NCBI GenBank assembly: GCA_041907665.1
Contig: JAYRGW010000012.1
Span: 8,805-72,804, forward strand
Source of the DNA: JAAYUD01 sp041907665
GTDB taxonomy: Bacteria > Bacteroidota > Bacteroidia > Bacteroidales > Bacteroidaceae
Length of the DNA stretch: 64,000 nucleotides
Reading direction: 5' to 3'
In this document: in pieces, positions 17,355-26,146 of the stretch
How positions within the stretch are numbered: position 1 is the first letter of the stretch
How the letters are laid out: every line of letters begins with the position of its first letter
Made by a program: the position numbers and the translations under genes
The notes under the pieces: model-generated
The model's input: only the letters and a program-made list of their open reading frames with translations
What the model was told of the DNA's origin: nothing
Database searches by the model: none

Positions 17355-17981
17355 TTAACGTAGGTCTACGACTTCTACTTTAGGGTATTTCTTCTTATTA
17401 AAAGCAAACATCGAATCGCTAAAGTCGGCACCCGCCTGATAGCCAGACACATTTAATATCGTACGGCTTCCATCACGACGAGTAATGGTAATAGACTTGG
17501 GGGTATCTTTAGATGTGATAATAAGTGATATATGAGTAATAGTAGATTTTGAATTTTGTGCCGTCAATATAATCTCTTGACCTCCAGATTTAGATGTGCC
17601 CAACTTATAGTTGAATCCTTTCTGGTACATAGAAAGAATATAATAAGGATTAATGTTCTGCAACTCTGTCGCTGTAGGATGGCTGATATTCACTTCTTGA
17701 TTCTTATAGATATAGTTCCATTGAGTCTTACCGTCAAACCAGATAGTACTAACCGGAGTTTTCAAAATAAATTTAGTACCCTTCAACATAATAGAACCAC
17801 GTGAAGCCGCCAGACTTTTACCGCCTTTAACAACCGACATACTATATTTTGCTTTAATGCCACTAGCGTTGCGAAAAGCGCTATAAGTACGGTCAAGTAA
17901 AGCTTTTGCATCGCCATCCTTTTGAGGGAAAGCAGATAATGCAAACAAAGTAGCTACTACTAAAAATAAAATTCTTTTCAT
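17355..17981 (-). CDS. lolA: LolA-like outer-membrane lipoprotein carrier
   Basis: 208 residues with a signal peptide (KRILFLVVATLFALSAFPQ). The region YSMSVVKGGKSLAASRGSIM and the block FILKTPVSTIWFDGKTQWNY fit the half-barrel of LolA, which carries lipoproteins across the periplasm. Sequence similarity within LolA is generally weak, so the name rests on fold-type pattern, size and the conserved place between ftsK and trxB. Confidence 0.85.
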   Translation of the reverse strand: MKRILFLVVATLFALSAFPQKDGDAKALLDRTYSAFRNASGIKAKYSMSVVKGGKSLAASRGSIMLKGTKFILKTPVSTIWFDGKTQWNYIYKNQEVNISHPTATELQNINPYYILSMYQKGFNYKLGTSKSGGQEIILTAQNSKSTITHISLIITSKDTPKSITITRRDGSRTILNVSGYQAGADFSDSMFAFNKKKYPKVEVVDLR

Positions 17982-18004
17982 TGTTTTTTTTAATAAATAA
18001 AATA

Positions 18005-20410
18005 CTATAAATAGTTTTTCAAAAATTCATCTAACATTAAGCCATCTTTAAACAACACCTCACGAGCCTTACTCCCCTCACTAGGGCCTACGACACCAGC
18101 CTTTTCCAATTGATCCATTATTCGCCCAGCACGATTATAACCGATAGAGAACTCCCGTTGTATTTTAGACGTCGAACCTTGTTGAATAGACACCAATAGA
18201 TGTGCCGCCTTTTCAAATAACGGATCTAATTTATCCATATCGATATCGCCCAATTCTGAAGTGCCTCCGTTTTCATCAACATATTCAGGTAAATAGTAAG
18301 GAGTAGGATAACCTTGCTGTTCAGAAATGAACTGAGTTATACGCTCTATCTCCGGAGTATCAATAAAAGCGCATTGAACACGAACAGGATCGGCCCCTTG
18401 CAAAAACAACATATCACCACGCCCTATCAGTTGATTAGCTCCCGTACGATCAAGAATAGTTCGCGAATCGATAGCTGTTGTGACACGAAAAGCTATACGC
18501 GCTGGGAAATTGGCTTTTATAGTACCAGTAATAATATTGGTCGTAGGACGTTGGGTTGCAATAATCATATGTATTCCCACGGCACGAGCCTTTTGAGCAA
18601 TTCGAGCAATAGGCAACTCAATATCTTTGCCGGCTGTCATTATAAGATCACCATATTCATCAATGACAACAACAATATAAGGCAAGAATTTATGTCCTTT
18701 CTCTGGATTCAAACGACGATTAATGAATTTCGCATTATATTCTTTTATATTACGTACATGAGCTTTCATCAACAGTGTATAACGATTATCCATTTCTACG
18801 CACAATGATTGTAAGGTCTGAACAACCTTTTTCACATCCGTAATAATAGGCATTCCACCTTCGGGGAGCTCAGCAAGATAATGATTCTCTATGACAGAAT
18901 AAATACTGAACTCTACCATCTTAGGATCTACCAAGACAAATTTCAATTCGGCAGGGTGTTTTTTATAAAGCAAACAGGCTATAATCGTATTCAACCCAAC
19001 AGACTTTCCTTGACCTGTAGCACCAGCGACCAGCACATGCGGCATTTTACAAAGATCAATCATAAAGACTTCATTCGTAATAGTCTTCCCCAAAGCAATA
19101 GGCAAATCGTAAGTAGATTCCTGAAACTTCGGGCTACCTATAATAGACTGTCCTGATACAATTTTCGGTTTTGAATTCGGAACTTCTATACCAATGGTTC
19201 CTTTTCCCGGGATCGGAGCAATAATACGGATACCCATAGCTGAAAGGCTCAAAGCCAAATCACTTTCAAGTCCACGTATTTTAGAGATACGAATACCTTG
19301 TTGAGGAGTTATCTCATAGAGCGTAACCGTTGGGCCGACAGTAGCACGAATGCTACTAATACCAATACCGAAACTACTTAACGTCTTAATGATTTTATTT
19401 TTATTAGCCTCCTGTTCTTCTTTGTCTATGGTAGGTTCACTATCATAATACTTCATCAAGTCGACTGTAGGGAATTTATAACTTTCAAGATCAAGCTTCG
19501 GATTATAAGGTTCCTTTTCTACAGACTGATAATTTTCACTTTCATCTTCTTCTGTATCTTCTTCGTTCACCAATGGAGATACGACAACTGCCGAAGGAGC
19601 TGGATTCTCATATTCTAACGTTATTTGATCGCTATTAGCTGTCGTATCATCATCATTATCGATTACATCAGAAAACAAATCATCATCTTCTTGATGTACT
19701 TTAGATATTTGCTTGTTATTTACTACAGCTGCATGAACATTCTCTTCTGCATCCTTTCCTACAAAATCTGAAAAATAACCTTCCTCAACACTATTATCAT
19801 TAGCAGCTTGGTGCATCTTTTTAAACGAAAGTATAGAACGAATCCATATAATCGTTCTAGAACTGGCATATATCAAAAAGCAGATGGCTGTAAAAACTAA
19901 TAAAAGCCATACACCAGGATATCCGACCTGAGAAATAAGCCAAGAACTTACATGGTATCCATGCAATCCTCCCCAATAAATATATGAATCAGAAAGATTT
20001 ATAGTAACAAATGCTAAAAAGACAGAAGTCCATATCGTAAGAAGAGAACATATGATAAACCATCTCCACACACAAAACTGACGAATGCCCATCAACCGAA
20101 AGCCGCAAACTCCCAAGAATATCAATATAAGATATGAAGCAGCTCCGAAACATTCGTTTATCATATAATTGGAAATAACAGCTCCTTGCTCACCCACATA
20201 ATTTTGGAATTGAGATGCCTTAATGGCCTTATCTCCTCTCGCAATCGCTTCGATCAGCCCTTGATCGGCAGCACCGGTAAAGAAGAATGAGGTTAGAGCC
20301 AAAAATAAGTATATTGTAAAGAGCATGAATATGAGACCGATGACGAAGCAAATCGTATCGCTCTTAAACAAGTCTTTATATTTTCCTACAGTACTATTAG
20401 ATATTCCCAT
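18005..20410 (-). CDS. ftsK: FtsK/SpoIIIE DNA translocase
   Basis: 801 residues. Four membrane segments lie in the first ~185 residues, followed by an acidic linker (~200-320) much shorter than in E. coli FtsK. The motor has Walker A GATGQGKSVGLNTI (near residue 460) and Walker B PYIVVVIDEYGDLIM. The C-terminal winged-helix gamma domain (~735-801; FSIGYNRAGRIMDQLEKAGV) reads polar DNA motifs. It moves chromosome ends through the septum before division. It is first in an operon with lolA and trxB and has a TAAATTTG box at 20437-20444. Confidence 0.96.
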   Translation of the reverse strand: MGISNSTVGKYKDLFKSDTICFVIGLIFMLFTIYLFLALTSFFFTGAADQGLIEAIARGDKAIKASQFQNYVGEQGAVISNYMINECFGAASYLILIFLGVCGFRLMGIRQFCVWRWFIICSLLTIWTSVFLAFVTINLSDSYIYWGGLHGYHVSSWLISQVGYPGVWLLLVFTAICFLIYASSRTIIWIRSILSFKKMHQAANDNSVEEGYFSDFVGKDAEENVHAAVVNNKQISKVHQEDDDLFSDVIDNDDDTTANSDQITLEYENPAPSAVVVSPLVNEEDTEEDESENYQSVEKEPYNPKLDLESYKFPTVDLMKYYDSEPTIDKEEQEANKNKIIKTLSSFGIGISSIRATVGPTVTLYEITPQQGIRISKIRGLESDLALSLSAMGIRIIAPIPGKGTIGIEVPNSKPKIVSGQSIIGSPKFQESTYDLPIALGKTITNEVFMIDLCKMPHVLVAGATGQGKSVGLNTIIACLLYKKHPAELKFVLVDPKMVEFSIYSVIENHYLAELPEGGMPIITDVKKVVQTLQSLCVEMDNRYTLLMKAHVRNIKEYNAKFINRRLNPEKGHKFLPYIVVVIDEYGDLIMTAGKDIELPIARIAQKARAVGIHMIIATQRPTTNIITGTIKANFPARIAFRVTTAIDSRTILDRTGANQLIGRGDMLFLQGADPVRVQCAFIDTPEIERITQFISEQQGYPTPYYLPEYVDENGGTSELGDIDMDKLDPLFEKAAHLLVSIQQGSTSKIQREFSIGYNRAGRIMDQLEKAGVVGPSEGSKAREVLFKDGLMLDEFLKNYL

Positions 20411-20436
20411 CTATTCTATTTATATTTTTCAATCTG

Positions 20437-20444
20437 CAAATTTA
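20437..20444 (-). promoter_or_regulatory. -7 box of ftsK
   Basis: TAAATTTG on the minus strand, 26 nt upstream of the ftsK ATG, back to back with the promoter of the DUF5063 gene. Confidence 0.5.
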
Positions 20445-20462
20445 GTAAAAAAAAGAATTTCA

Positions 20463-20493
20463 TTGGTGCGCCCGCAACTTTTTCTTAACTTTG
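20463..20493 (+). promoter_or_regulatory. Promoter of the DUF5063-exonuclease-rlmI group
   Basis: TTG at 20463-20465, 20 nt, TAACTTTG at 20486-20493. The predicted start near 20500 leaves a short leader before ATG 20513. Confidence 0.7.
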
Positions 20494-20512
20494 CATTTCA
20501 AATCGTAGAGAA

Positions 20513-21151
20513 ATGAAAAAAGAGAGCACAACTATTTTTGACCAAAACGTTATTGAATTCGTTACTGTGGCTGTGGGCTATTGCCATTTTTTAGAACAAT
20601 CCATAGATGGTTCCGATCGCCATAAATTCATTGACACCGCTATCAAAATATTGCCACTCCTATATGTTAAAGCGACATTACTTCCTCCTTGTACTACTTT
20701 AGGAGTAGATGAATTGGAGTGCTACGTAACAGAAGACATTTACGAAGTACAGCGCATAGCTATCGCAGGAATTATGGGTGAAAAAGATGACTATCTCGAT
20801 TCTTTTGTCACGGAATTAGAATATAGCGACGAACCTTTAAGAAAAAGTGTATCTGAAGACTTAGCGGATATCTACCAGGATATTAAAGATTTCGTTTTTG
20901 TTTTCAAGCTTGGTTTAAACGAGACGATGAATGACGCATTGGCTAAATGTGAAGAAAATTTCAAAATGGTATGGGGGCCGAAGCTCCTTAGCGTTCTGCG
21001 CACTCTTCACTACATCATGTATGCTGATGATGACCAAGGAGAAAATCTGAGTGAAGAAGAAATTTACAATAAAGAAGATTTATATTACGATGACCAAGAG
21101 GAAGGTCACAACAATGAAGGCGTAGATTGCCATCACCACCATGAAGAATAA
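20513..21151 (+). CDS. DUF5063 domain protein
   Basis: 212 residues, mostly helical, soluble. The ~170-residue body (IEFVTVAVGYCHFLEQS near the start, TMNDALAKCEENFKMVWGPK late) matches DUF5063 as I know it. The last ~35 residues are very acidic and end HHHHEE, which could bind metal or be unstructured. Function is unknown. Its stop overlaps the start of a DnaQ/RNase D-like exonuclease by 11 nt, so the two are translationally coupled and may act together on nucleic acid. Confidence 0.8.
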   Translation: MKKESTTIFDQNVIEFVTVAVGYCHFLEQSIDGSDRHKFIDTAIKILPLLYVKATLLPPCTTLGVDELECYVTEDIYEVQRIAIAGIMGEKDDYLDSFVTELEYSDEPLRKSVSEDLADIYQDIKDFVFVFKLGLNETMNDALAKCEENFKMVWGPKLLSVLRTLHYIMYADDDQGENLSEEEIYNKEDLYYDDQEEGHNNEGVDCHHHHEE

Positions 21152-21809
21152 AAAGGTCAATATGGTTTTAAAGAGGAAAATTACAAAAGAAGAAATTCAG
21201 AAAATGCCGATTACCACCTTCGACGGTCGAATAATAGTAATTCAGACCGAAGAAGAGGCTATCAAAGCGGTCACTTATCTGAAAACATTCCCGATGCTTG
21301 GTATAGATAGCGAGACACGTCCTTCGTTTAGTAAAGGACAGACACATAAAGTAGCATTACTACAAATTTCGACGGACAACAGTTGCTTTCTGTTTCGTCT
21401 CAATATGATAGGTCTACCGCCAGCACTCATTTCATTACTCGAAGACAACCATATCATTAAAGTGGGACTTTCGCTACACGATGATTTTATGATGTTGCAC
21501 AAAAGAGCCTCTTTCAATCAACAAAACTGTATCGAACTACAAGACTTGATTCCCCAGCTAGGCATCAAAGAATTGAGTCTACAAAAAATATATGCCATTC
21601 TCTTTGGTGAAAAGATTTCAAAGTCTCAACGGCTTTCAAATTGGGAAGCCGAAATACTGAGCGACAAGCAAAAAATATATGCTGCTATTGATGCCTGGGC
21701 ATGTATTCAAGTATATAGGCGGTTAATTCTACTAAAGCGGACATCCAACTACGATTTGGAGCCGGAACTTCAAGAAGAACAATCCCTGAATCAAGAAAAA
21801 TTATCATAA
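21141..21809 (+). CDS. 3'-5' exonuclease, DnaQ/RNase D superfamily (EXD2-like)
   Basis: 222 residues. Exo I is GIDSETRPSF (Asp and Glu ligands), Exo II is VGLSLHDDFMML, and Exo III is YAAIDAWACIQVYRRL with the catalytic Tyr and Asp. No HRDC domain follows, so it is shorter than RNase D. The start overlaps DUF5063 by 11 nt; Met 8 (21162) is an alternative that removes the overlap. It degrades DNA or RNA 3' ends; the true substrate is not clear from the sequence. Confidence 0.85.
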   Translation: MKNKKVNMVLKRKITKEEIQKMPITTFDGRIIVIQTEEEAIKAVTYLKTFPMLGIDSETRPSFSKGQTHKVALLQISTDNSCFLFRLNMIGLPPALISLLEDNHIIKVGLSLHDDFMMLHKRASFNQQNCIELQDLIPQLGIKELSLQKIYAILFGEKISKSQRLSNWEAEILSDKQKIYAAIDAWACIQVYRRLILLKRTSNYDLEPELQEEQSLNQEKLS

Positions 21810-21830
21810 TTTCATTATAATCAGACAATA

Positions 21831-23012
21831 ATGCACAGAGTATTTCTAAAGCCAAAGAAAGAAGAGTCGTTGCAAAGATTTCATCCTTGGATATTTTCAG
21901 GCGCCATTGCCAGTTTCGAAAACGGACAACCGGAAGAAGGTGAAATTGTAGAAGTATATACATCAAGAAAAGACTTCATTGCCGTAGGACATTACCAGAT
22001 AGGTAGTATCGCCATTCGAGTATTGTCTTTTCAACAAGAGACGATCGATTATTGTTTCTGGAAAAAACGACTCGAGATAGCCTATACAATGCGCAAAAGT
22101 ATTGGTATTGCAACCGCCCCTAGCAATAATACTTATCGCCTAGTACATGGTGAAGGAGATAATTTATCGGGCCTGATTATCGATATATATGATAAGACAG
22201 CAGTCATGCAAGCTCACTCTCCAGGTATGCACTTTTCGAGAATGGATATTGCAAAAGCATTAATAGAAGTAATGAAAGGCCATCTAGACAATGTATATTA
22301 CAAATCGGAAACAACATTACCATTTAAAGCCGATTTATTCCCCGAAAATGGTTTTTTGATAGGAGGCAGCGATAACAATATAGCAATGGAATATGGTCTG
22401 AAGTTCCATGTCGATTGGCTGAAAGGACAAAAAACAGGTTTTTTTGTCGATCAACGTGAGAATCGTTCTCTATTAGGGAAATATGCAGAAGGCCGCAATG
22501 TATTAAACATGTTTTGCTACACTGGAGGATTTTCTGTATATGCTCTACGTGGTGGAGCTCTATCGGTAGACTCTGTAGATAGCTCAGCAAAAGCGATAGA
22601 ATTGACCAACCAAAATGTAGCACTAAATTTCCCTAACGAAAAGAGACATGCTGCTTATGCCGAAGACGCATTTAAATTTCTCGACAGAATGGGCGACCGT
22701 TACGATTTAATTATTCTTGATCCACCTGCATTTGCCAAACACAAAGATGCATTACGCAATGCCCTACAAGGTTATCGAAAGTTGAATGCAAAAGCATTTG
22801 AGAAAATTAAACCAGGTGGAATTTTATTCACCTTTTCTTGCTCTCAGGTAGTTACTAAAGATAACTTTCGCACTGCTGTTTTCACTGCTGCAGCGTCAGC
22901 AAAACGTAAAGTACGTATTCTACACCAACTGACACAACCGGCAGACCATCCTATCAATATTTATCATCCAGAAGGTGAATATCTCAAAGGGCTGGTACTT
23001 TATGTAGAATAA
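21831..23012 (+). CDS. RlmI-like 23S rRNA (cytosine-5) methyltransferase
   Basis: 393 residues. The N-terminal PUA domain (FHPWIFSGAIASFENGQPEE) is followed by an EEHEH-type linker region and a Rossmann methyltransferase with NVLNMFCYTGGFSVYALRGG and LIILDPPAFAKHKDAL. FSCSQVVT supplies the catalytic-Cys region. E. coli RlmI makes m5C1962 in 23S rRNA, and the same role is likely. It lies 21 nt after the exonuclease gene. Its 3' end overlaps the convergent ppk1 gene by 13 nt. Confidence 0.9.
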   Translation: MHRVFLKPKKEESLQRFHPWIFSGAIASFENGQPEEGEIVEVYTSRKDFIAVGHYQIGSIAIRVLSFQQETIDYCFWKKRLEIAYTMRKSIGIATAPSNNTYRLVHGEGDNLSGLIIDIYDKTAVMQAHSPGMHFSRMDIAKALIEVMKGHLDNVYYKSETTLPFKADLFPENGFLIGGSDNNIAMEYGLKFHVDWLKGQKTGFFVDQRENRSLLGKYAEGRNVLNMFCYTGGFSVYALRGGALSVDSVDSSAKAIELTNQNVALNFPNEKRHAAYAEDAFKFLDRMGDRYDLIILDPPAFAKHKDALRNALQGYRKLNAKAFEKIKPGGILFTFSCSQVVTKDNFRTAVFTAAASAKRKVRILHQLTQPADHPINIYHPEGEYLKGLVLYVE

Positions 23013-25072
23013 GCAGCTTTCTTTTCTTTAAGATAATTATAAAAATCATATTGGGCTCTGACGGGAATAGCATAAAAATTTCGCTTGAATATATTGCGAA
23101 GGTTCCCGTCTATCCAACAAGCTTTCTGGTTATCGGCCAATTGTAGATGAAGCATATCTATCAATTCCTTTTTCGAATTAGTATCTTTAATAGGAACCAC
23201 AACCTCTATGCGGCGATATAAATTTCGCCGCATCCAATCGGGCGAACCTAAATAAATTTCAGGATCGCCATTATTGGCAAAATACCAAACCCGTGCATGT
23301 TCTAAGAAAGAATCTACAATACGAGTTACAGTAATGTTTTTACTATAAGAACGGCCAGGGATAAGACAGCATATTCCCCGTATAATAAGATCGATCCTGA
23401 CTCCATGTTCAGAAGCTTCGTACAACAAGTCTATCATACGAGGATCTTGCAATGCATTTAGCTTAATAACCATTCGTCCAACCTTTCCGGCATCGGCAAA
23501 GGCTATTTCTCGCTTTATCATTCTTGTTATCTGATCGACCAGATTGAATTGCGCCACCAGCAAATGGCAGAATATAGGACGCTGAGATCCTGAAAGGAAA
23601 TTGAATAGATCATACAATTCGGTTGCAATATTACGATCTGAAGTAAACAATCCAATATCAGAATAAGTATGGGCAGTCACTTCATTAAAATTTCCAGTTC
23701 CAACATACGAAAAGTCACAGAGAGAACGTCCCAATACATCCTTCTTCTGCCTCTTTACTAAAGCTACTTTTGCATGAACCTTTAGATTAGGCATACTGAA
23801 TACGATATTAATTCCTGACTTATGCATTTTCTCAGACGTTTCAATATTATTCACCTCATCAAAACGAGCTTTCAATTCAACAAAAACCGTTACTTTCTTT
23901 CCATTATTAGAAGCTTCTATCAAACTATCAATAACAGCCGAATTTTCGGCTACCCGATATTGCGTTAATAGTATCTCTTCGGTATAAGGGTCATGAGCGG
24001 CCTCGGAAAGAAAATGTATAAAATGATCGAAGGAAAAATAAGGAAAATAAATCAGCAGATCATGAATAGACACATAGTCGAATACCGATTGTTTGCGGTT
24101 CAAGCAATTCAGTCTCATAGGCTGAAAGTTGTGACTAATCTGCATTTTTTTATTCGGATTGGGCAAAGCTGACAAATCTTCCAAATTGAGATGACTTTCA
24201 CCATAAACAAGTTCACTTTGATCTATATTGAAAGCCCCCATCAGATAGTGTAAGAAATCAACAGGCATCGAACGGTCGTATACAAAACGACAAACCGCCC
24301 CGATTTTTCTTTTCTTAACTTTCGATTTAATATCAGCCAGCAACAAGTCTTTGCTATCCGTATCTCTTATCATGATATCGGCATCTCTCGATATTTTGAT
24401 ACTATATACCGAATCTATTTCATATCCAGGAAAGATTTGCGCAAGATTGGCCACTATCACATCATCCAAATACATCAGATAGTAATTGCCACCTATCCGA
24501 GGCAATTCAACAAAGCGTGACACTTCTGAAGCATGAGGCAGTTTAATAACAAAATAAAATAAATCAGATTCATGCTTCAATCTTACAGCAAGATAAATAC
24601 GATTGTCCTGTAAGAACGATTTCACACCCGAAGAGACGGGTACAGGCTGTAAGTAAGGAAACACTTCTTCCCTAAAATAACTTTGAATAAAATCGTGATG
24701 TTCTGGCACAACCAAAGGTGTCTGATTGAAATAAATATGATTGGCAGCCAAAGCCGGAATAATCTTCGTCCTATATATTTTCGTTCGGACATCCAATTGC
24801 CTGTTGACCTCTGCATTTATCTCTTCTACCAATTCTGAAGAAGACTGAATAGAATATTCATCATTGCGCAACACTCCCGAAGCTGCGGCTCGATGATCAG
24901 CCACACGCACCCGATAGAATTCTTCTAAATTAGAAGAATAAATCGAGATGAATTTGATTCTCTCATAGAGCGGCAAAGTGTCATCATCAGCCTCCAGAAG
25001 GACCCGAAAATTGAATGATAGCCAACTGATGTCGCGCTTAAAGTATTCGTATTTATCTTCCACAGTATCCAC
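23000..25072 (-). CDS. ppk1: Polyphosphate kinase 1
   Basis: About 690 residues if started at GTG 25072, giving VDTVEDKYEYFKRDISWLSF. The open frame runs to 25207, but those 45 codons overlap the divergent phosphoesterase gene and have no homology to PPK, so they are rejected. N-terminal PPK domain: FKRDISWLSFNFRVLLEADD. The phosphorylated His is in LKVHAKVALV and the second catalytic His in FLEHARVWYF. It makes polyphosphate reversibly from ATP terminal phosphate. A TATTTTTG box precedes the proposed start. A second GTG nine bases further in is possible. Confidence 0.92.
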   Translation of the reverse strand: MDTVEDKYEYFKRDISWLSFNFRVLLEADDDTLPLYERIKFISIYSSNLEEFYRVRVADHRAAASGVLRNDEYSIQSSSELVEEINAEVNRQLDVRTKIYRTKIIPALAANHIYFNQTPLVVPEHHDFIQSYFREEVFPYLQPVPVSSGVKSFLQDNRIYLAVRLKHESDLFYFVIKLPHASEVSRFVELPRIGGNYYLMYLDDVIVANLAQIFPGYEIDSVYSIKISRDADIMIRDTDSKDLLLADIKSKVKKRKIGAVCRFVYDRSMPVDFLHYLMGAFNIDQSELVYGESHLNLEDLSALPNPNKKMQISHNFQPMRLNCLNRKQSVFDYVSIHDLLIYFPYFSFDHFIHFLSEAAHDPYTEEILLTQYRVAENSAVIDSLIEASNNGKKVTVFVELKARFDEVNNIETSEKMHKSGINIVFSMPNLKVHAKVALVKRQKKDVLGRSLCDFSYVGTGNFNEVTAHTYSDIGLFTSDRNIATELYDLFNFLSGSQRPIFCHLLVAQFNLVDQITRMIKREIAFADAGKVGRMVIKLNALQDPRMIDLLYEASEHGVRIDLIIRGICCLIPGRSYSKNITVTRIVDSFLEHARVWYFANNGDPEIYLGSPDWMRRNLYRRIEVVVPIKDTNSKKELIDMLHLQLADNQKACWIDGNLRNIFKRNFYAIPVRAQYDFYNYLKEKKAAYST

Positions 25073-25146
25073 AGCATAAAAGGTATTTATCTCCACAAAA
25101 ATAAAGATAATATTTAAAATAAGTTCATACCAAGACAATATTTTCG

Positions 25147-25154
25147 TATTTTTG
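25147..25154 (+). promoter_or_regulatory. -7 box of the phosphoesterase gene
   Basis: TATTTTTG, exact TAnnTTTG, 22 nt before ATG 25177. No good -33 element is visible. Confidence 0.45.
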
Positions 25155-25176
25155 CCAACACAAACAAATGACATGA

Positions 25177-25698
25177 ATGAAACGAATAGGATTACTTTCT
25201 GACACACATGCGTGGTGGGACGACAGATATCTTCAATATTTTAAAGAGTGCGACGAAATATGGCATGCCGGAGACATCGGTTCACTTGCCGTTGCTCAAA
25301 GGTTAGCAAATTTTCGCCCCTTCCGAGCTGTATATGGCAACTGTGATGGATTGGAGATAAGAGCATTGTATCCACAAATCAATCGTTTCGTTGTAGAAAA
25401 TACAGAAGTTATCATCAAACATATAGGAGGATATCCCGGAAACTACGACCCTTCCATTCGCAATTCGCTATTTATTCGTCCACCAAAACTATTTATTAGT
25501 GGACACTCGCACATATTAAAAGTGAAATACGATAAAACATTGGGTATGCTCCACATTAATCCGGGAGCAGCAGGCATCCAAGGTTTTCATCAGGTGCGCA
25601 CATTAGTCCGCTTCGATATCGGTGATGGAAACTTCAGCAACTTGGAAGTCATCGAATTGGCAGAAGAAGAGGGGCACAAAGGTACTGCAACATTCTAA
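25177..25698 (+). CDS. Calcineurin-like metallophosphoesterase, YfcE type
   Basis: 173 residues. Metal-binding motifs appear in order: LLSDTHAWWDD, WHAGDIGS, VYGNCDG and ISGHSHI, followed by LHINPGAAG, the usual set for MJ0936/YfcE phosphodiesterases. It cleaves phosphodiester or phosphomonoester bonds; the natural substrate is unknown. It is divergent from ppk1. An ATG one codon-frame away at 25173 is out of frame, so 25177 is the start. Confidence 0.9.
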   Translation: MKRIGLLSDTHAWWDDRYLQYFKECDEIWHAGDIGSLAVAQRLANFRPFRAVYGNCDGLEIRALYPQINRFVVENTEVIIKHIGGYPGNYDPSIRNSLFIRPPKLFISGHSHILKVKYDKTLGMLHINPGAAGIQGFHQVRTLVRFDIGDGNFSNLEVIELAEEEGHKGTATF

Positions 25699-25838
25699 CC
25701 TTTCGAATCCATACACGAAAAAAGATAACAAAAGAAGACAACAATTAAGAATTCAAGCAAAAGATTTACAAGAGGTAATATTACCAGTTCTGTCACTATT
25801 TTCGACCTTTTTTTAATTTAAAAAAAATCAACCGTATG

Positions 25839-25953
25839 TCACCGCCATAACTAACGGATGTTGTTGATAAAACTAACGTTAGTTATCCTAACAACTTCCG
25901 TTAGTTACCGCAGTAACATACGGAAGTTATGGCTACGACATACGTTAGTTTTT
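25839..25953. repeat. Clustered short inverted repeats (ACTAACG/CGTTAGT)
   Basis: Contains AACTAACGTTAGTT (a perfect palindrome) plus three more ACTAACG/CGTTAGT copies, CATACGG/CCGTATG copies at both ends, and ACTTCCG/CGGAAGT copies inside. The whole block can fold into several alternative stems. The right end, ATACGTTAGTTTTTTCCG, resembles the arm of the inverted repeat at 28263. Confidence 0.65.
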
Positions 25954-26080
25954 TCCGTGTAGTAAAACACTTTGAATTTATTTATAATGCTCAAAGAATC
26001 GACAAGCAATCACCATAACAGTTTTCTTTACATATATTCTCATTCCAATTTCATATAATAAGAATATAGGTAGACTTAAC

Positions 26081-26125
26081 AAAAAAGAATACCGCATCAG
26101 AAACAAATTGTTTTGATACGGTATC
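26081..26125 (-). terminator. Terminator of pfkA
   Basis: On the minus strand ATACCGTATCA pairs with TGATGCGGTAT (one G-U) and is followed by TCTTTTTT. It lies about 20 nt after the pfkA stop. Confidence 0.85.
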
Positions 26126-26146
26126 ACATCATAAATATCTTTTATA

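Larger units (their letters stand above)
25699..26146. other. Intergenic region with a cluster of GTTAGTT/AACTAAC repeats
   Basis: Between the phosphoesterase stop and the pfkA stop. Beyond the pfkA terminator it holds a ~115-bp block (25839-25953) of short inverted motifs, described separately. The T-rich stretch near 25803-25815 might end the phosphoesterase transcript. Confidence 0.5.

Noticed and set aside
25073..25207. N-terminal extension of polyphosphate kinase
   Set aside because: Overlaps the divergent phosphoesterase gene and its promoter, is unlike PPK, and the remaining 690 residues match the usual family length.
25839..25953. CRISPR array
   Set aside because: The repeated units are short, in both orientations and irregularly spaced; there are no constant-length spacers.
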